From an uncultured Eubacteriaceae bacterium (GTDB lineage: Bacteria > Bacillota > Clostridia > Lachnospirales > Lachnospiraceae), in assembly GCA_945938055.1 (NCBI GenBank), contig CAMEUH010000093.1, positions 1 through 9,038 on the forward strand: DNA of 9,038 bases, read 5' to 3'. Every line of letters starts with the position of its first letter. Within the stretch, counting starts at the first letter, position 1. Shown in pieces: positions 1 to 5,870 of this stretch. Below the pieces are notes generated by a model, which was given only the letters and a program-made list of their open reading frames with translations, had not been told where the DNA came from and searched no databases. Made by a program: the position numbers and the translations under genes.

Positions 1-41
1 GTCCAACATGGCGGCCTGTTTATAATTTAATAAAAATTTAA

Positions 42-59
42 GTGTTAATTGCTTGACAA
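42..59. promoter_or_regulatory. Rex-like operator 1, overlapping the adhE -35 box
   Basis: The sequence GTGTTAATTGCTTGACAA matches the clostridial Rex consensus TTGTTAA-N4-TTAACAA at 12 of 14 defined positions. Its right half-site, TTGACAA, contains the whole -35 hexamer TTGACA at 53-58. Rex is a dimeric repressor that leaves DNA when NADH is high, and adhE is a classic member of its regulon. Binding here would block RNA polymerase. The match is read directly; Rex binding is inferred, and no rex gene lies in the window. Confidence 0.55.
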
Positions 60-81
60 TGCATAATATATAATATACAAT
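53..81 (+). promoter_or_regulatory. Sigma-A promoter of adhE
   Basis: A perfect -35 box TTGACA (53-58) is followed after 17 bp by TACAAT (76-81), a one-mismatch -10 box. Another TATAAT lies at 69-74 but is only 10 bp from the -35, so it is unlikely to be the one used. Transcription should start near 88, giving a leader of about 97 nt before the ATG at 185. An ATG at 80 sits inside this -10 box and therefore cannot be the translation start. Confidence 0.8.
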
Positions 82-85
82 GAGT

Positions 86-103
86 TTGTTAAAACATTAT
101 CAA
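86..103. promoter_or_regulatory. Rex-like operator 2, over the adhE transcription start
   Basis: The sequence TTGTTAAAACATTATCAA matches TTGTTAA-N4-TTAACAA at 13 of 14 defined positions; the only mismatch is in the right half-site (TTATCAA). It begins just after the -10 box and covers the predicted transcription start. Its centre is 44 bp, about four helical turns, from the centre of operator 1, so two Rex dimers would bind on the same DNA face on either side of the promoter. The site is read directly; its function is inferred. Confidence 0.7.
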
Positions 104-158
104 TATCGATTTGAGGTCATATTCCTTAGATTTAGTCAGGGAAACAGACCAATAGTTT

Positions 159-171
159 ACCGTAAAACGGT
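159..171 (+). other. Small hairpin abutting the adhE ribosome binding site
   Basis: ACCGT and ACGGT are separated by AAA, forming a 5-bp stem that ends two bases before the Shine-Dalgarno sequence AAGGAGG (173-179). The stem leaves the ribosome site free, so it may stabilise the 5' leader or keep the site exposed. It is short and could be chance. Confidence 0.3.
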
Positions 172-184
172 TAAGGAGGATCAT

Positions 185-2797
185 ATGAACAAGAATGTAA
201 CACAGGTTCCTGAAATTGTTGACAGCGTTGAAGCATTAACAGCGAAGATGACAGCAATCAGGGAAGCGCAGGCACAATTTGCAACATATACCCAGGAACA
301 GGTTGATAAGATTTTCCTGGCAGCAGCAATGGCAGCCAATAAGCAGAGAATTCCGCTTGCAAAGCTTGCCGTTGAAGAAACTGGAATGGGAATTGTTGAA
401 GATAAGGTAATCAAAAACCATTATGCATCCGAATACATTTATAATGCATATAAGAACACAAAGACCTGCGGTGTAATTGAACGTGATGATTCTGCAGGAA
501 TTACAAAGCTGGCAGAACCAATTGGTCTTATTGCAGCAGTTATTCCTACAACCAATCCGACATCAACCGCAATTTTTAAGACATTATTATGTTTAAAAAC
601 CAGAAATGGTATTATCATAAGCCCGCATCCACGTGCAAAGAAGTCTACCATTGCAGCAGCAAAGGTAGTTCTTGAGGCAGCAGTTGCAGCCGGTGCACCG
701 GAGGGCATTATCGGATGGATTGATGTTCCATCCCTGGAACTTACAAATGAAGTCATGAAGAATTCAGACTGTATTCTTGCGACGGGTGGCCCGGGAATGG
801 TTAAGGCTGCTTATTCTTCCGGAAAACCGGCACTTGGTGTTGGTGCAGGAAATACACCGGTTATTATTGATGAGACAGCAGATGTACTGCTTACCGTAAG
901 TTCCATCATTCATTCAAAGACCTTTGATAACGGCATGATTTGTGCATCCGAACAGTCTGTTATCGTAAGCGAGAAAATATACGATGAAGTAAAGAAAGAA
1001 TTTATTGCAAGAGGATGCCATGTATGTAATAAGGAGGAGACACAGAAGCTTCGTAATACCATTCTTATTAATGGAGCATTAAATGCCAAGATTGTAGGAC
1101 AGAAAGCAGCAACCATTGCGAAGCTTGCCGGATTTGAAGTTCCGGAAACAACGAAGATTCTTATTGGTGAAGTAAAGAGTGTGGACATTTCTGAGGAATT
1201 TGCACATGAGAAATTATCACCGGTTCTTGCAATGTATAAGGCAAAGGATTTTGATGATGCAGTTGCAAAGGCAGAAAGACTGGTTGCAGACGGTGGATAT
1301 GGACACACATCTTCCCTTTATATCAATGCAGCAACCGAAAAAGAAAAGATTGCAAAATTTGAAGAGGCAATGAAGACCTGCCGTATTCTCATTAATACAC
1401 CATCTTCCCATGGTGGAATCGGTGATCTTTATAACTTTGGCATGAAGCCATCCCTTACACTTGGATGTGGTTCCTGGGGCGGCAACTCCGTATCCGAAAA
1501 CGTTGGAGTGAAGCATTTACTGAATATTAAGACAGTAGCAGAGAGGAGAGAGAACATGCTGTGGTTCAGAGCACCTGAAAAGGTTTATTTTAAGAAGGGA
1601 TGTCTGCCGGTTGCCTTAAGAGAGTTAGGCGTAATGGGCAAGAAAAAAGTATTTATTGTTACGGACTCTTTCCTTTATAAGAATGGATATACGAAGGCAA
1701 TTACGGATGAACTGGATGCAATGGGAATGCAGCATACAACCTTCTATGATGTTGCACCGGACCCAAATCTTACCAGCGCAACCAAAGGTGCTGAAGCAAT
1801 GCGTTTATTTGAGCCGGACTGCATTATTGCAATCGGTGGTGGTTCCGCAATGGATGCCGGCAAGATTATGTGGGTAATGTATGAACATCCGGAAGTAGAT
1901 TTTCTTGACATGGCAATGCGTTTCATGGATATCAGAAAGAGAGTATATACTTTCCCGAAGATGGGTGAAAAGGCATACTTTGTGGCAATTCCAACATCTT
2001 CCGGTACAGGTTCCGAGGTGACGCCGTTTGCGGTTATTACCGATGACAGAACCGGACAGAAGTATCCGCTTGCTGATTATGAATTACTTCCAAAGATGTC
2101 CATTATTGATGCTGACATGATGATGAACCAGCCAAAGGGACTGACCTCTGCATCCGGTATTGATGCGCTGACACATGCCCTGGAAGCATATGCATCCATC
2201 ATGGCAACTGATTATACAGACGGACTTGCGTTAAAGGCAATGAAGAATATATTCAAATATTTACCGTCAGCTTATGAAAACGGCGCAGCGGATGCAATTG
2301 CAAGAGAGAAGATGGCTGATGCGTCAACCATGGCAGGTATGGCGTTTGCCAATGCCTTCTTAGGTGTATGTCATTCTATGGCACATAAGCTGGGTGCATA
2401 TCATCATCTTCCACATGGTGTGGCAAATGCATTACTGATTACAGAAGTAATGAGATTTAACGCATCAGATGTTCCGACCAAGATGGGGACATTTTCACAG
2501 TATCAATATCCACATGCATTGGAAAGATATGTGGAATGTGCCGATTTCCTTGGTATAAAGGGAAAGAATGACGAAGAAAAGTTCAATAACTTCATTGACG
2601 CCATCGAAGAATTAAAGGAAAAGGTTGGTATTAAGAAGACGATTAAGGATTATGGAATTGATGAAAAGGTATTCCTTGATAAGCTGGATGCAATGGTAGA
2701 AGATGCATTTGATGACCAGTGCACAGGTGCAAATCCGAGATACCCGTTGATGAGCGAAATAAAAGAGATGTATCTGAAGGCTTACTACGGTAAGTAA
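185..2797 (+). CDS. adhE: Bifunctional acetaldehyde-CoA/alcohol dehydrogenase AdhE
   Basis: Reduces acetyl-CoA to acetaldehyde and then to ethanol, using two NADH; a main electron sink of fermentation, cytoplasmic, with family members known to assemble into filaments (spirosomes). The protein has 870 residues, normal for AdhE. Residues about 1-440 are the CoA-acylating aldehyde dehydrogenase half, with the glycine-rich segment GGPGMVKAAY (201-210) and catalytic Cys253 in FDNGMICASEQS. Residues about 460-870 are the iron alcohol dehydrogenase half, with nucleotide-binding GGGSAMDAGK (551-560) and metal ligands Asp660, His664, His730 and His744, all present. The ATG at 185 is chosen because AAGGAGG (173-179) precedes it by 5 nt and the family N-terminus aligns there. 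An in-frame ATG at 80 would add 35 residues but lies in the -10 box. Monocistronic: own promoter, two Rex-like operators and a strong terminator. Confidence 0.97.
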   Translation: MNKNVTQVPEIVDSVEALTAKMTAIREAQAQFATYTQEQVDKIFLAAAMAANKQRIPLAKLAVEETGMGIVEDKVIKNHYASEYIYNAYKNTKTCGVIERDDSAGITKLAEPIGLIAAVIPTTNPTSTAIFKTLLCLKTRNGIIISPHPRAKKSTIAAAKVVLEAAVAAGAPEGIIGWIDVPSLELTNEVMKNSDCILATGGPGMVKAAYSSGKPALGVGAGNTPVIIDETADVLLTVSSIIHSKTFDNGMICASEQSVIVSEKIYDEVKKEFIARGCHVCNKEETQKLRNTILINGALNAKIVGQKAATIAKLAGFEVPETTKILIGEVKSVDISEEFAHEKLSPVLAMYKAKDFDDAVAKAERLVADGGYGHTSSLYINAATEKEKIAKFEEAMKTCRILINTPSSHGGIGDLYNFGMKPSLTLGCGSWGGNSVSENVGVKHLLNIKTVAERRENMLWFRAPEKVYFKKGCLPVALRELGVMGKKKVFIVTDSFLYKNGYTKAITDELDAMGMQHTTFYDVAPDPNLTSATKGAEAMRLFEPDCIIAIGGGSAMDAGKIMWVMYEHPEVDFLDMAMRFMDIRKRVYTFPKMGEKAYFVAIPTSSGTGSEVTPFAVITDDRTGQKYPLADYELLPKMSIIDADMMMNQPKGLTSASGIDALTHALEAYASIMATDYTDGLALKAMKNIFKYLPSAYENGAADAIAREKMADASTMAGMAFANAFLGVCHSMAHKLGAYHHLPHGVANALLITEVMRFNASDVPTKMGTFSQYQYPHALERYVECADFLGIKGKNDEEKFNNFIDAIEELKEKVGIKKTIKDYGIDEKVFLDKLDAMVEDAFDDQCTGANPRYPLMSEIKEMYLKAYYGK

Positions 2798-2816
2798 TTG
2801 ATTGATAATGTTTTGG

Positions 2817-2847
2817 AAAAATCCGGTATGAAAATGCCGGATTTTTT
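2817..2847 (+). terminator. Rho-independent terminator of adhE
   Basis: AATCCGGTAT (2820-2829) pairs with ATGCCGGATT (2834-2843) around a GAAA tetraloop, with one G-T wobble; the A-run before the stem extends pairing into the T-run. Six Ts (2842-2847) follow the GC core. It lies 20 nt after the adhE stop codon and separates adhE from the next unit. Confidence 0.9.
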
Positions 2848-2866
2848 CTGCTTTTTTACGCTTTTT

Positions 2867-2875
2867 TGGTAAAAT
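2867..2875 (+). promoter_or_regulatory. Candidate extended -10 promoter for the PilZ-exonuclease unit
   Basis: TGGTAAAAT is an extended -10 element (TGn followed by TAAAAT) placed 20 nt after the adhE terminator. No good -35 box is visible 16-18 bp upstream, which extended -10 promoters can tolerate. Transcription would start near 2882, about 65 nt before the PilZ start codon. A TATAAA at 2909-2914 is an alternative with no -35 partner. Confidence 0.4.
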
Positions 2876-2947
2876 AGGGGTAGAAAAAATGTATTTTTTT
2901 TGTTAATCTATAAATAGCATGATTTTTAGAGCGGAGCGTAAAGAGTT

Positions 2948-3568
2948 ATGAGGTTAAATGAAATTCCAAGGCATTCAGAAATTGTTCTGACAGTAAAGGA
3001 TAGCAGCACAACTCTTGATTTTCGGACAAGAGTACGGGATGTTATCGGTGAAAATGGAATATGGGTGGATATTATTAAGGACGGAAAGGGCCGTTCCGTA
3101 AGCTTTACGGGCGTTCCGGTTTCACTTTCCTACGCCAGTGGAAACAGTAAGCCGGTTGTATGGAGTCTTGTTACGGTAAAGCTTCTTAAGGTTGGCGGTG
3201 AATTAAAGCAGGCCATTGTTACCTCGGTTGAAGGGGAAGAGGTAAACAGAAGAAGAGTATACCGTCAGAAAATCAATCTTCCGGGTGTGGTGGATTATGG
3301 AGCAGACCAGGAAGAGGTTATGGTTAAGGATGTAGGTTCTACCGGATTTTCCTTCATTAGTGACGGAAATTCCGTACGGCATGGGACAAGCATCATGATT
3401 GTATGTACCTATCAGGATGGAGAAACGCAGATTACCCTAAATGGTAAGATTGTCCGCGTTCAGGATTTGGATGATGGGAAAATATGTTATGGCTGCAAAT
3501 TTAGTGGAAGAACTGATTTGCTGAATAAGTATATCCGGAGAAAGAAACGGGAAGAAAATTCAAAATAA
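2948..3568 (+). CDS. PilZ-domain protein, candidate c-di-GMP receptor
   Basis: A 206-residue soluble protein with no signal peptide or membrane segment. Residues about 1-98 form a beta-rich N-terminal domain like the YcgR-type module preceding PilZ in many bacteria. PilZ occupies about 99-200, with the RxxxR c-di-GMP-binding motif in RRRVYR (101-106) and the second motif at Asp128-Gly133 (DVGSTG). That motif usually reads D/N-x-S-x-x-G; here Gly replaces Ser at the third position, so binding is likely but not certain. The C-terminus is strongly basic. Such proteins relay c-di-GMP to motility, adhesion or exopolysaccharide machinery, and the partner is not visible here. GGAG at 2933-2936 is a slightly distant ribosome site. 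The exonuclease ATG follows the stop by 23 nt, so the two genes are probably co-transcribed. Confidence 0.85.
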   Translation: MRLNEIPRHSEIVLTVKDSSTTLDFRTRVRDVIGENGIWVDIIKDGKGRSVSFTGVPVSLSYASGNSKPVVWSLVTVKLLKVGGELKQAIVTSVEGEEVNRRRVYRQKINLPGVVDYGADQEEVMVKDVGSTGFSFISDGNSVRHGTSIMIVCTYQDGETQITLNGKIVRVQDLDDGKICYGCKFSGRTDLLNKYIRRKKREENSK

Positions 3569-3591
3569 ATGCCGCAGCGGTGGGAGAAAGA

Positions 3592-4569
3592 ATGAATTAT
3601 ATTGTTATGGACCTGGAATGGAATCAGAGTCCACTGGGAAAAGAATTTGAAATAAAAAACATGCCATTTGAAATTATTGAGATTGGTGCGGTAAAGCTGG
3701 ATGAACAGCTAAATGAAATAGGACGGTTCCATAAACTCATTAAGCCAAAAGCATATAAGGACCTTCATTATAAAACCAAGGAGATCGTACATCTTACCAT
3801 GGAGGAACTAAACAAAGGTGAGCCTTTTGCAAAAGCAATCAAGGCTTTTCTTGAGTGGTGCGGTGAAGAGTATATTTTTTGTACATGGGGAACCATGGAC
3901 CTTATGGAACTGCAGAGGAACATGAAGTATTTTGGAATGGGTGAGGTCTATACCACGCCCATTAAGTTTTATGACATACAGAAATTTTTCAGTCTGCTTT
4001 ATGAGGATGGCAAACAGCGGCGAACCCTGCAGTATGTGGTGGATTACCTGCATCTTGGGGAAGAGTTTCCGTTTCATAGTGCGCTTAATGATGCCTTATA
4101 TACGGCATTTGTCATTCAACATATCGATTTTGAGCATATTCGCAAAAATTATTCCATTGACTGTTATCATATTCCTGCAAATAGAAAAGAAGAAATACAC
4201 GCTGTTTTTGATACTTACGAAAAATATATATCCCGCGGTTTTGAAACGAAGGAGGAGTTGATGCTGGACAGGGAAGTACTGGCACTTACCTGTTATGCGT
4301 GTGGTAAGAACTGTCGAAAGAAAATCCGCTGGTTTTCCAATAATAACAGCAAGACATACCATGCCCTGGGAGTGTGTAAGGAGCATGGATACCTGAAAGG
4401 AAAAATCCGTTTAAAGCAGGCAGAGAATGGGCTGTATTATGCTATTAAAACCACGAAGCTGGTGGATGAAGCAGGCGCAGAAATAGTCCGCCAGAAGCAA
4501 AATTTTCTGCGGGAAAAGCGGAGAGAACGCAGAAGAAGGATAGCACTTTTAAAAGACGAAGGAAGATAG
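3592..4569 (+). CDS. DEDDh-family 3'-5' exonuclease (KapD-like) with C-terminal Cys/His cluster
   Basis: A 325-residue cytoplasmic protein. Residues 1-180 are an RNase T/DnaQ-type exonuclease fold with all DEDDh residues: Asp7 and Glu9 in DLEWNQ, Asp103 in WGTMDL, and His162 plus Asp167 in FHSALNDA. The family uses two metal ions to remove nucleotides from 3' ends of RNA or DNA. The start DLEWNQ and overall pattern resemble the group containing Bacillus KapD, named for inhibiting the KinA sporulation pathway, but orthology is not shown. Residues 234-265 contain Cys234, Cys237, Cys241, Cys262 and His265, a possible zinc site, followed by a very basic tail (about 298-325) suited to nucleic acid binding. 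The ATG at 3592 is preferred (GGGAG at 3582-3586, 5 nt upstream); an in-frame GTG at 3580 overlaps that ribosome site. No clear terminator follows. Confidence 0.88.
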   Translation: MNYIVMDLEWNQSPLGKEFEIKNMPFEIIEIGAVKLDEQLNEIGRFHKLIKPKAYKDLHYKTKEIVHLTMEELNKGEPFAKAIKAFLEWCGEEYIFCTWGTMDLMELQRNMKYFGMGEVYTTPIKFYDIQKFFSLLYEDGKQRRTLQYVVDYLHLGEEFPFHSALNDALYTAFVIQHIDFEHIRKNYSIDCYHIPANRKEEIHAVFDTYEKYISRGFETKEELMLDREVLALTCYACGKNCRKKIRWFSNNNSKTYHALGVCKEHGYLKGKIRLKQAENGLYYAIKTTKLVDEAGAEIVRQKQNFLREKRRERRRRIALLKDEGR

Positions 4570-4701
4570 AATAATGAGAAAAGAGGGGCAAGCCGTGATG
4601 GGAATTGTTATAGGAAATTTTTGTGGACAAAAACAAAGCTATTTGATATGTTATTTATAGAAAATATTTTATATGATGAAACATATTAACATTAGTAATT
4701 A

Positions 4702-4709
4702 AAGGAGGG
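4702..4709 (+). promoter_or_regulatory. Strong ribosome binding site of the 97-residue membrane protein
   Basis: AAGGAGGG lies 5 nt before the ATG at 4715 and is nearly a perfect anti-Shine-Dalgarno match. It is the main evidence that this short, unrecognised reading frame is a real gene. The AT-rich stretch before it contains TATGAT (4672-4677), a possible -10 box, but no convincing -35 box at the right distance. Confidence 0.75.
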
Positions 4710-4714
4710 TTCAA

Positions 4715-5008
4715 ATGAATAAACGGTTATTAAATTCCTTGTGCATATTAAACATGGTTCTCTTCATATCCTGTATTGCATTCTTTTGTTATGCGTTGTC
4801 AGAGATGAGGGAAATTTCCAGGAAATATGATGAAATTCAGGAAAGAGTCCAGATACTTGCGGAAGAGAATAAAGCGAATATAGAGGAAAACAATTTCGCT
4901 AAAACAGAATATCCATCCATAGAATATTTTTCGGAGGACTCAACGCAGAATTTGACAGAAGAATCTTCCGATGCTGCTACGAAAAAAGTTTATTTTCAAG
5001 AAAATTAG
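4715..5008 (+). CDS. Small single-pass membrane protein, function unknown
   Basis: I do not recognise this 97-residue protein. It begins with a short basic end (MNKR), then one hydrophobic helix at about 6-28 containing three cysteines (10, 20, 25). A highly charged, heptad-like stretch (about 29-60) suggests a coiled coil, followed by an acidic Ser/Thr/Glu-rich tail. By the positive-inside rule the N-terminus is cytoplasmic and the tail extracytoplasmic. There is no proper lipobox (FISC lacks the usual -3 Leu), so a lipoprotein is unlikely. The strong ribosome site and the terminator directly after (5016-5051) support a real single-gene unit. It resembles small bitopic scaffold or division-type proteins only in architecture, which is not enough for a name. 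Confidence 0.75.
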   Translation: MNKRLLNSLCILNMVLFISCIAFFCYALSEMREISRKYDEIQERVQILAEENKANIEENNFAKTEYPSIEYFSEDSTQNLTEESSDAATKKVYFQEN

Positions 5009-5015
5009 TGAAGTG

Positions 5016-5051
5016 CAGAGTTGAAAATTCAATATTTTTGACTCTGTTTTT
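5016..5051 (+). terminator. Rho-independent terminator of the small membrane protein gene
   Basis: CAGAGTTGAAAA (5016-5027) pairs with TTTTTGACTCTG (5035-5046) over 12 bp, including two G-T wobbles, around a 7-nt loop. TTTTT (5047-5051) follows directly. It begins 7 nt after the stop codon. Confidence 0.75.
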
Positions 5052-5086
5052 CCTTATAGCAAACTAATTAAATGGAGGATAAAATA

Positions 5087-5217
5087 ATGGAGAACGATTT
5101 TGTAACAGATTATATGAAGGAGTAGCAAGAGAAGAATAAGAAATAGGTTATTTATTTTGGGCATGGTTAAATACCATATTAAATAATGTTTATAACAATA
5201 CGGTGGGTGCTAACGGG
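5087..5217 (+). pseudogene. Decayed microgene: small protein broken by a frameshift and a stop
   Basis: A near-ideal ribosome site (GGAGG, 5074-5078) precedes an ATG at 5087 by 8 nt, but that frame ends after 12 residues (MENDFVTDYMKE, stop 5123-5125). Shifting frame at about 5117-5119, as if one A were lost from a Lys codon, gives GVAREE, then a single TAA (5137-5139), then EIGYLFWAWLNTILNNVYNN followed by TVGANGKK. The composition after the shift is protein-like, with amphipathic, tryptophan-containing sequence. The simplest reading is a former gene of about 45 or more residues inactivated by a 1-nt deletion and one nonsense change. The frame stays open to 5277 through the terminator hairpin, so the ancestral stop is unknown. 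I do not recognise the family. The alternative is a true 12-residue peptide or leader, with the rest being chance. Confidence 0.45.
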
Positions 5218-5273
5218 AAAAAGGACATTTCCTTGAACCAGGGAACAAACGGTTCAGGGAAATGTCCTTTTTT
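5218..5273 (+). terminator. Rho-independent terminator with a 22-bp stem
   Basis: Bases 5218-5239 pair with 5251-5272 across 22 consecutive positions with one T-G wobble, around an 11-nt loop (5240-5250). The A-rich base of the left arm pairs with the T-run at 5268-5272. It ends the decayed microgene and isolates the sigma-factor unit. No second copy of the stem occurs in this window. Confidence 0.85.
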
Positions 5274-5288
5274 ATAAAAACAAAAAAA

Positions 5289-5317
5289 TGTGACCTTTTA
5301 CAGATTCAATTTATCTA
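5289..5317 (+). promoter_or_regulatory. Candidate ECF-type promoter of the sigma/anti-sigma operon
   Basis: TGTGAC (5289-5294) and TATC (5312-5315, within TATCTA) are 17 bp apart. Bacillus ECF promoters such as those of SigX/SigM read roughly TGTAAC, 16-17 bp, CGTC, so the -35 matches at five of six bases and the -10 at two of four. No good sigma-A pair is visible here. ECF genes are often self-transcribed, which would fit. The assignment is inference from a partial match. Confidence 0.4.
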
Positions 5318-5329
5318 AAGAATGTAAGG

Positions 5330-5347
5330 TTAAACAGTACTGTTAAA
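5330..5347. promoter_or_regulatory. Palindrome in the sigma-factor gene leader, possible operator
   Basis: AACAGTACTGTT (5333-5344) is a perfect 12-bp inverted repeat. Pairing extends to 18 bp (TTA...AAA flanks) with one mismatched pair. It lies between the candidate ECF promoter and the ribosome site, a position where a bound repressor would block transcription. No regulator in the window can be assigned to it. Confidence 0.35.
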
Positions 5348-5375
5348 TTTAATATGAAACTTAAGGAGAAATCAA

Positions 5376-5870
5376 ATGGAGAAAAATGCATTTGGGGAAC
5401 TGGTGATGGAATCAGAGCTGTCATTATACCGCGTGGCAAAATCCATTCTGCAGGATGATAATGACTGTGCAGATGCCATAGGAGAGGCAGTTACGAAAGC
5501 ATTTGAAAATCTGCATACGCTGAAAAAAGATGAATATGCCAAAACATGGCTGATACGGATTCTGATTAATGAGTGTTTCGCGTTAAGGCGGCATGCGAAG
5601 CGGTATGTCCTTCAGGGAGAAGAACAGGAACTGGAATTTATCATGGAAAGCAGCGAGGATGCAGAAGAAGGGGCTGATTATTCAAAGCTTTATGAAGCAA
5701 TCAGACGTTTGTCAGAAAAAAACAGGCTGGTAATTGTACTATATTATCTGGAAGGATATTCGGTGAGGGAAATTGCCAGACTACTGAGAATGGGAGAAAG
5801 TGCAGTAAAAAACAGAATGGCAAGGGCAAGAAAGAAAATGAAAGAAACATTGAAGGAGGAACAAGTGTGA
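5376..5870 (+). CDS. ECF-type (group 4) RNA polymerase sigma factor
   Basis: A 164-residue protein, the usual ECF size, with only sigma regions 2 and 4. Region 2 spans about 14-75 (YRVAKSIL through TWLIRILINECFALRR) and binds the -10 element and the core polymerase clamp. An acidic linker runs about 82-103. Region 4 spans about 104-156, with the -35-reading helix-turn-helix at YSVREIARLLRMGESAVKNR (128-147) and a basic end. AAGGAG (5363-5368) lies 7 nt before the ATG. The stop codon overlaps the start of the next gene, so translation is coupled and the two products are made in step, as is normal for sigma/anti-sigma pairs. Its regulon cannot be told from the sequence; envelope stress or antimicrobial-peptide sensing is the common role. 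Confidence 0.93.
   Translation: MEKNAFGELVMESELSLYRVAKSILQDDNDCADAIGEAVTKAFENLHTLKKDEYAKTWLIRILINECFALRRHAKRYVLQGEEQELEFIMESSEDAEEGADYSKLYEAIRRLSEKNRLVIVLYYLEGYSVREIARLLRMGESAVKNRMARARKKMKETLKEEQV

Noticed and set aside
1..52. Possible end of an upstream gene, or a divergent minus-strand start (ATG at 7-9)
   Set aside because: All plus frames close within about 45 nt and give no recognisable peptide, and the minus-strand ATG has no convincing ribosome site. Nothing can be supported.
439..1516. Several minus-strand open frames of 60-132 codons inside adhE
   Set aside because: They lie antisense to a gene with complete, well-conserved motifs, and their translations look like antisense reads rather than proteins.
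4618..4633. TTTTTG-TGGA-CAAAAA hairpin as terminator of the exonuclease gene
   Set aside because: The stem is almost all A-T with no T-run after it, so it should not terminate. No other terminator is evident in 4570-4700.
4574..4660. A 28-codon open frame after the exonuclease gene
   Set aside because: No good ribosome site, an unremarkable sequence, and a chance length for this base composition.
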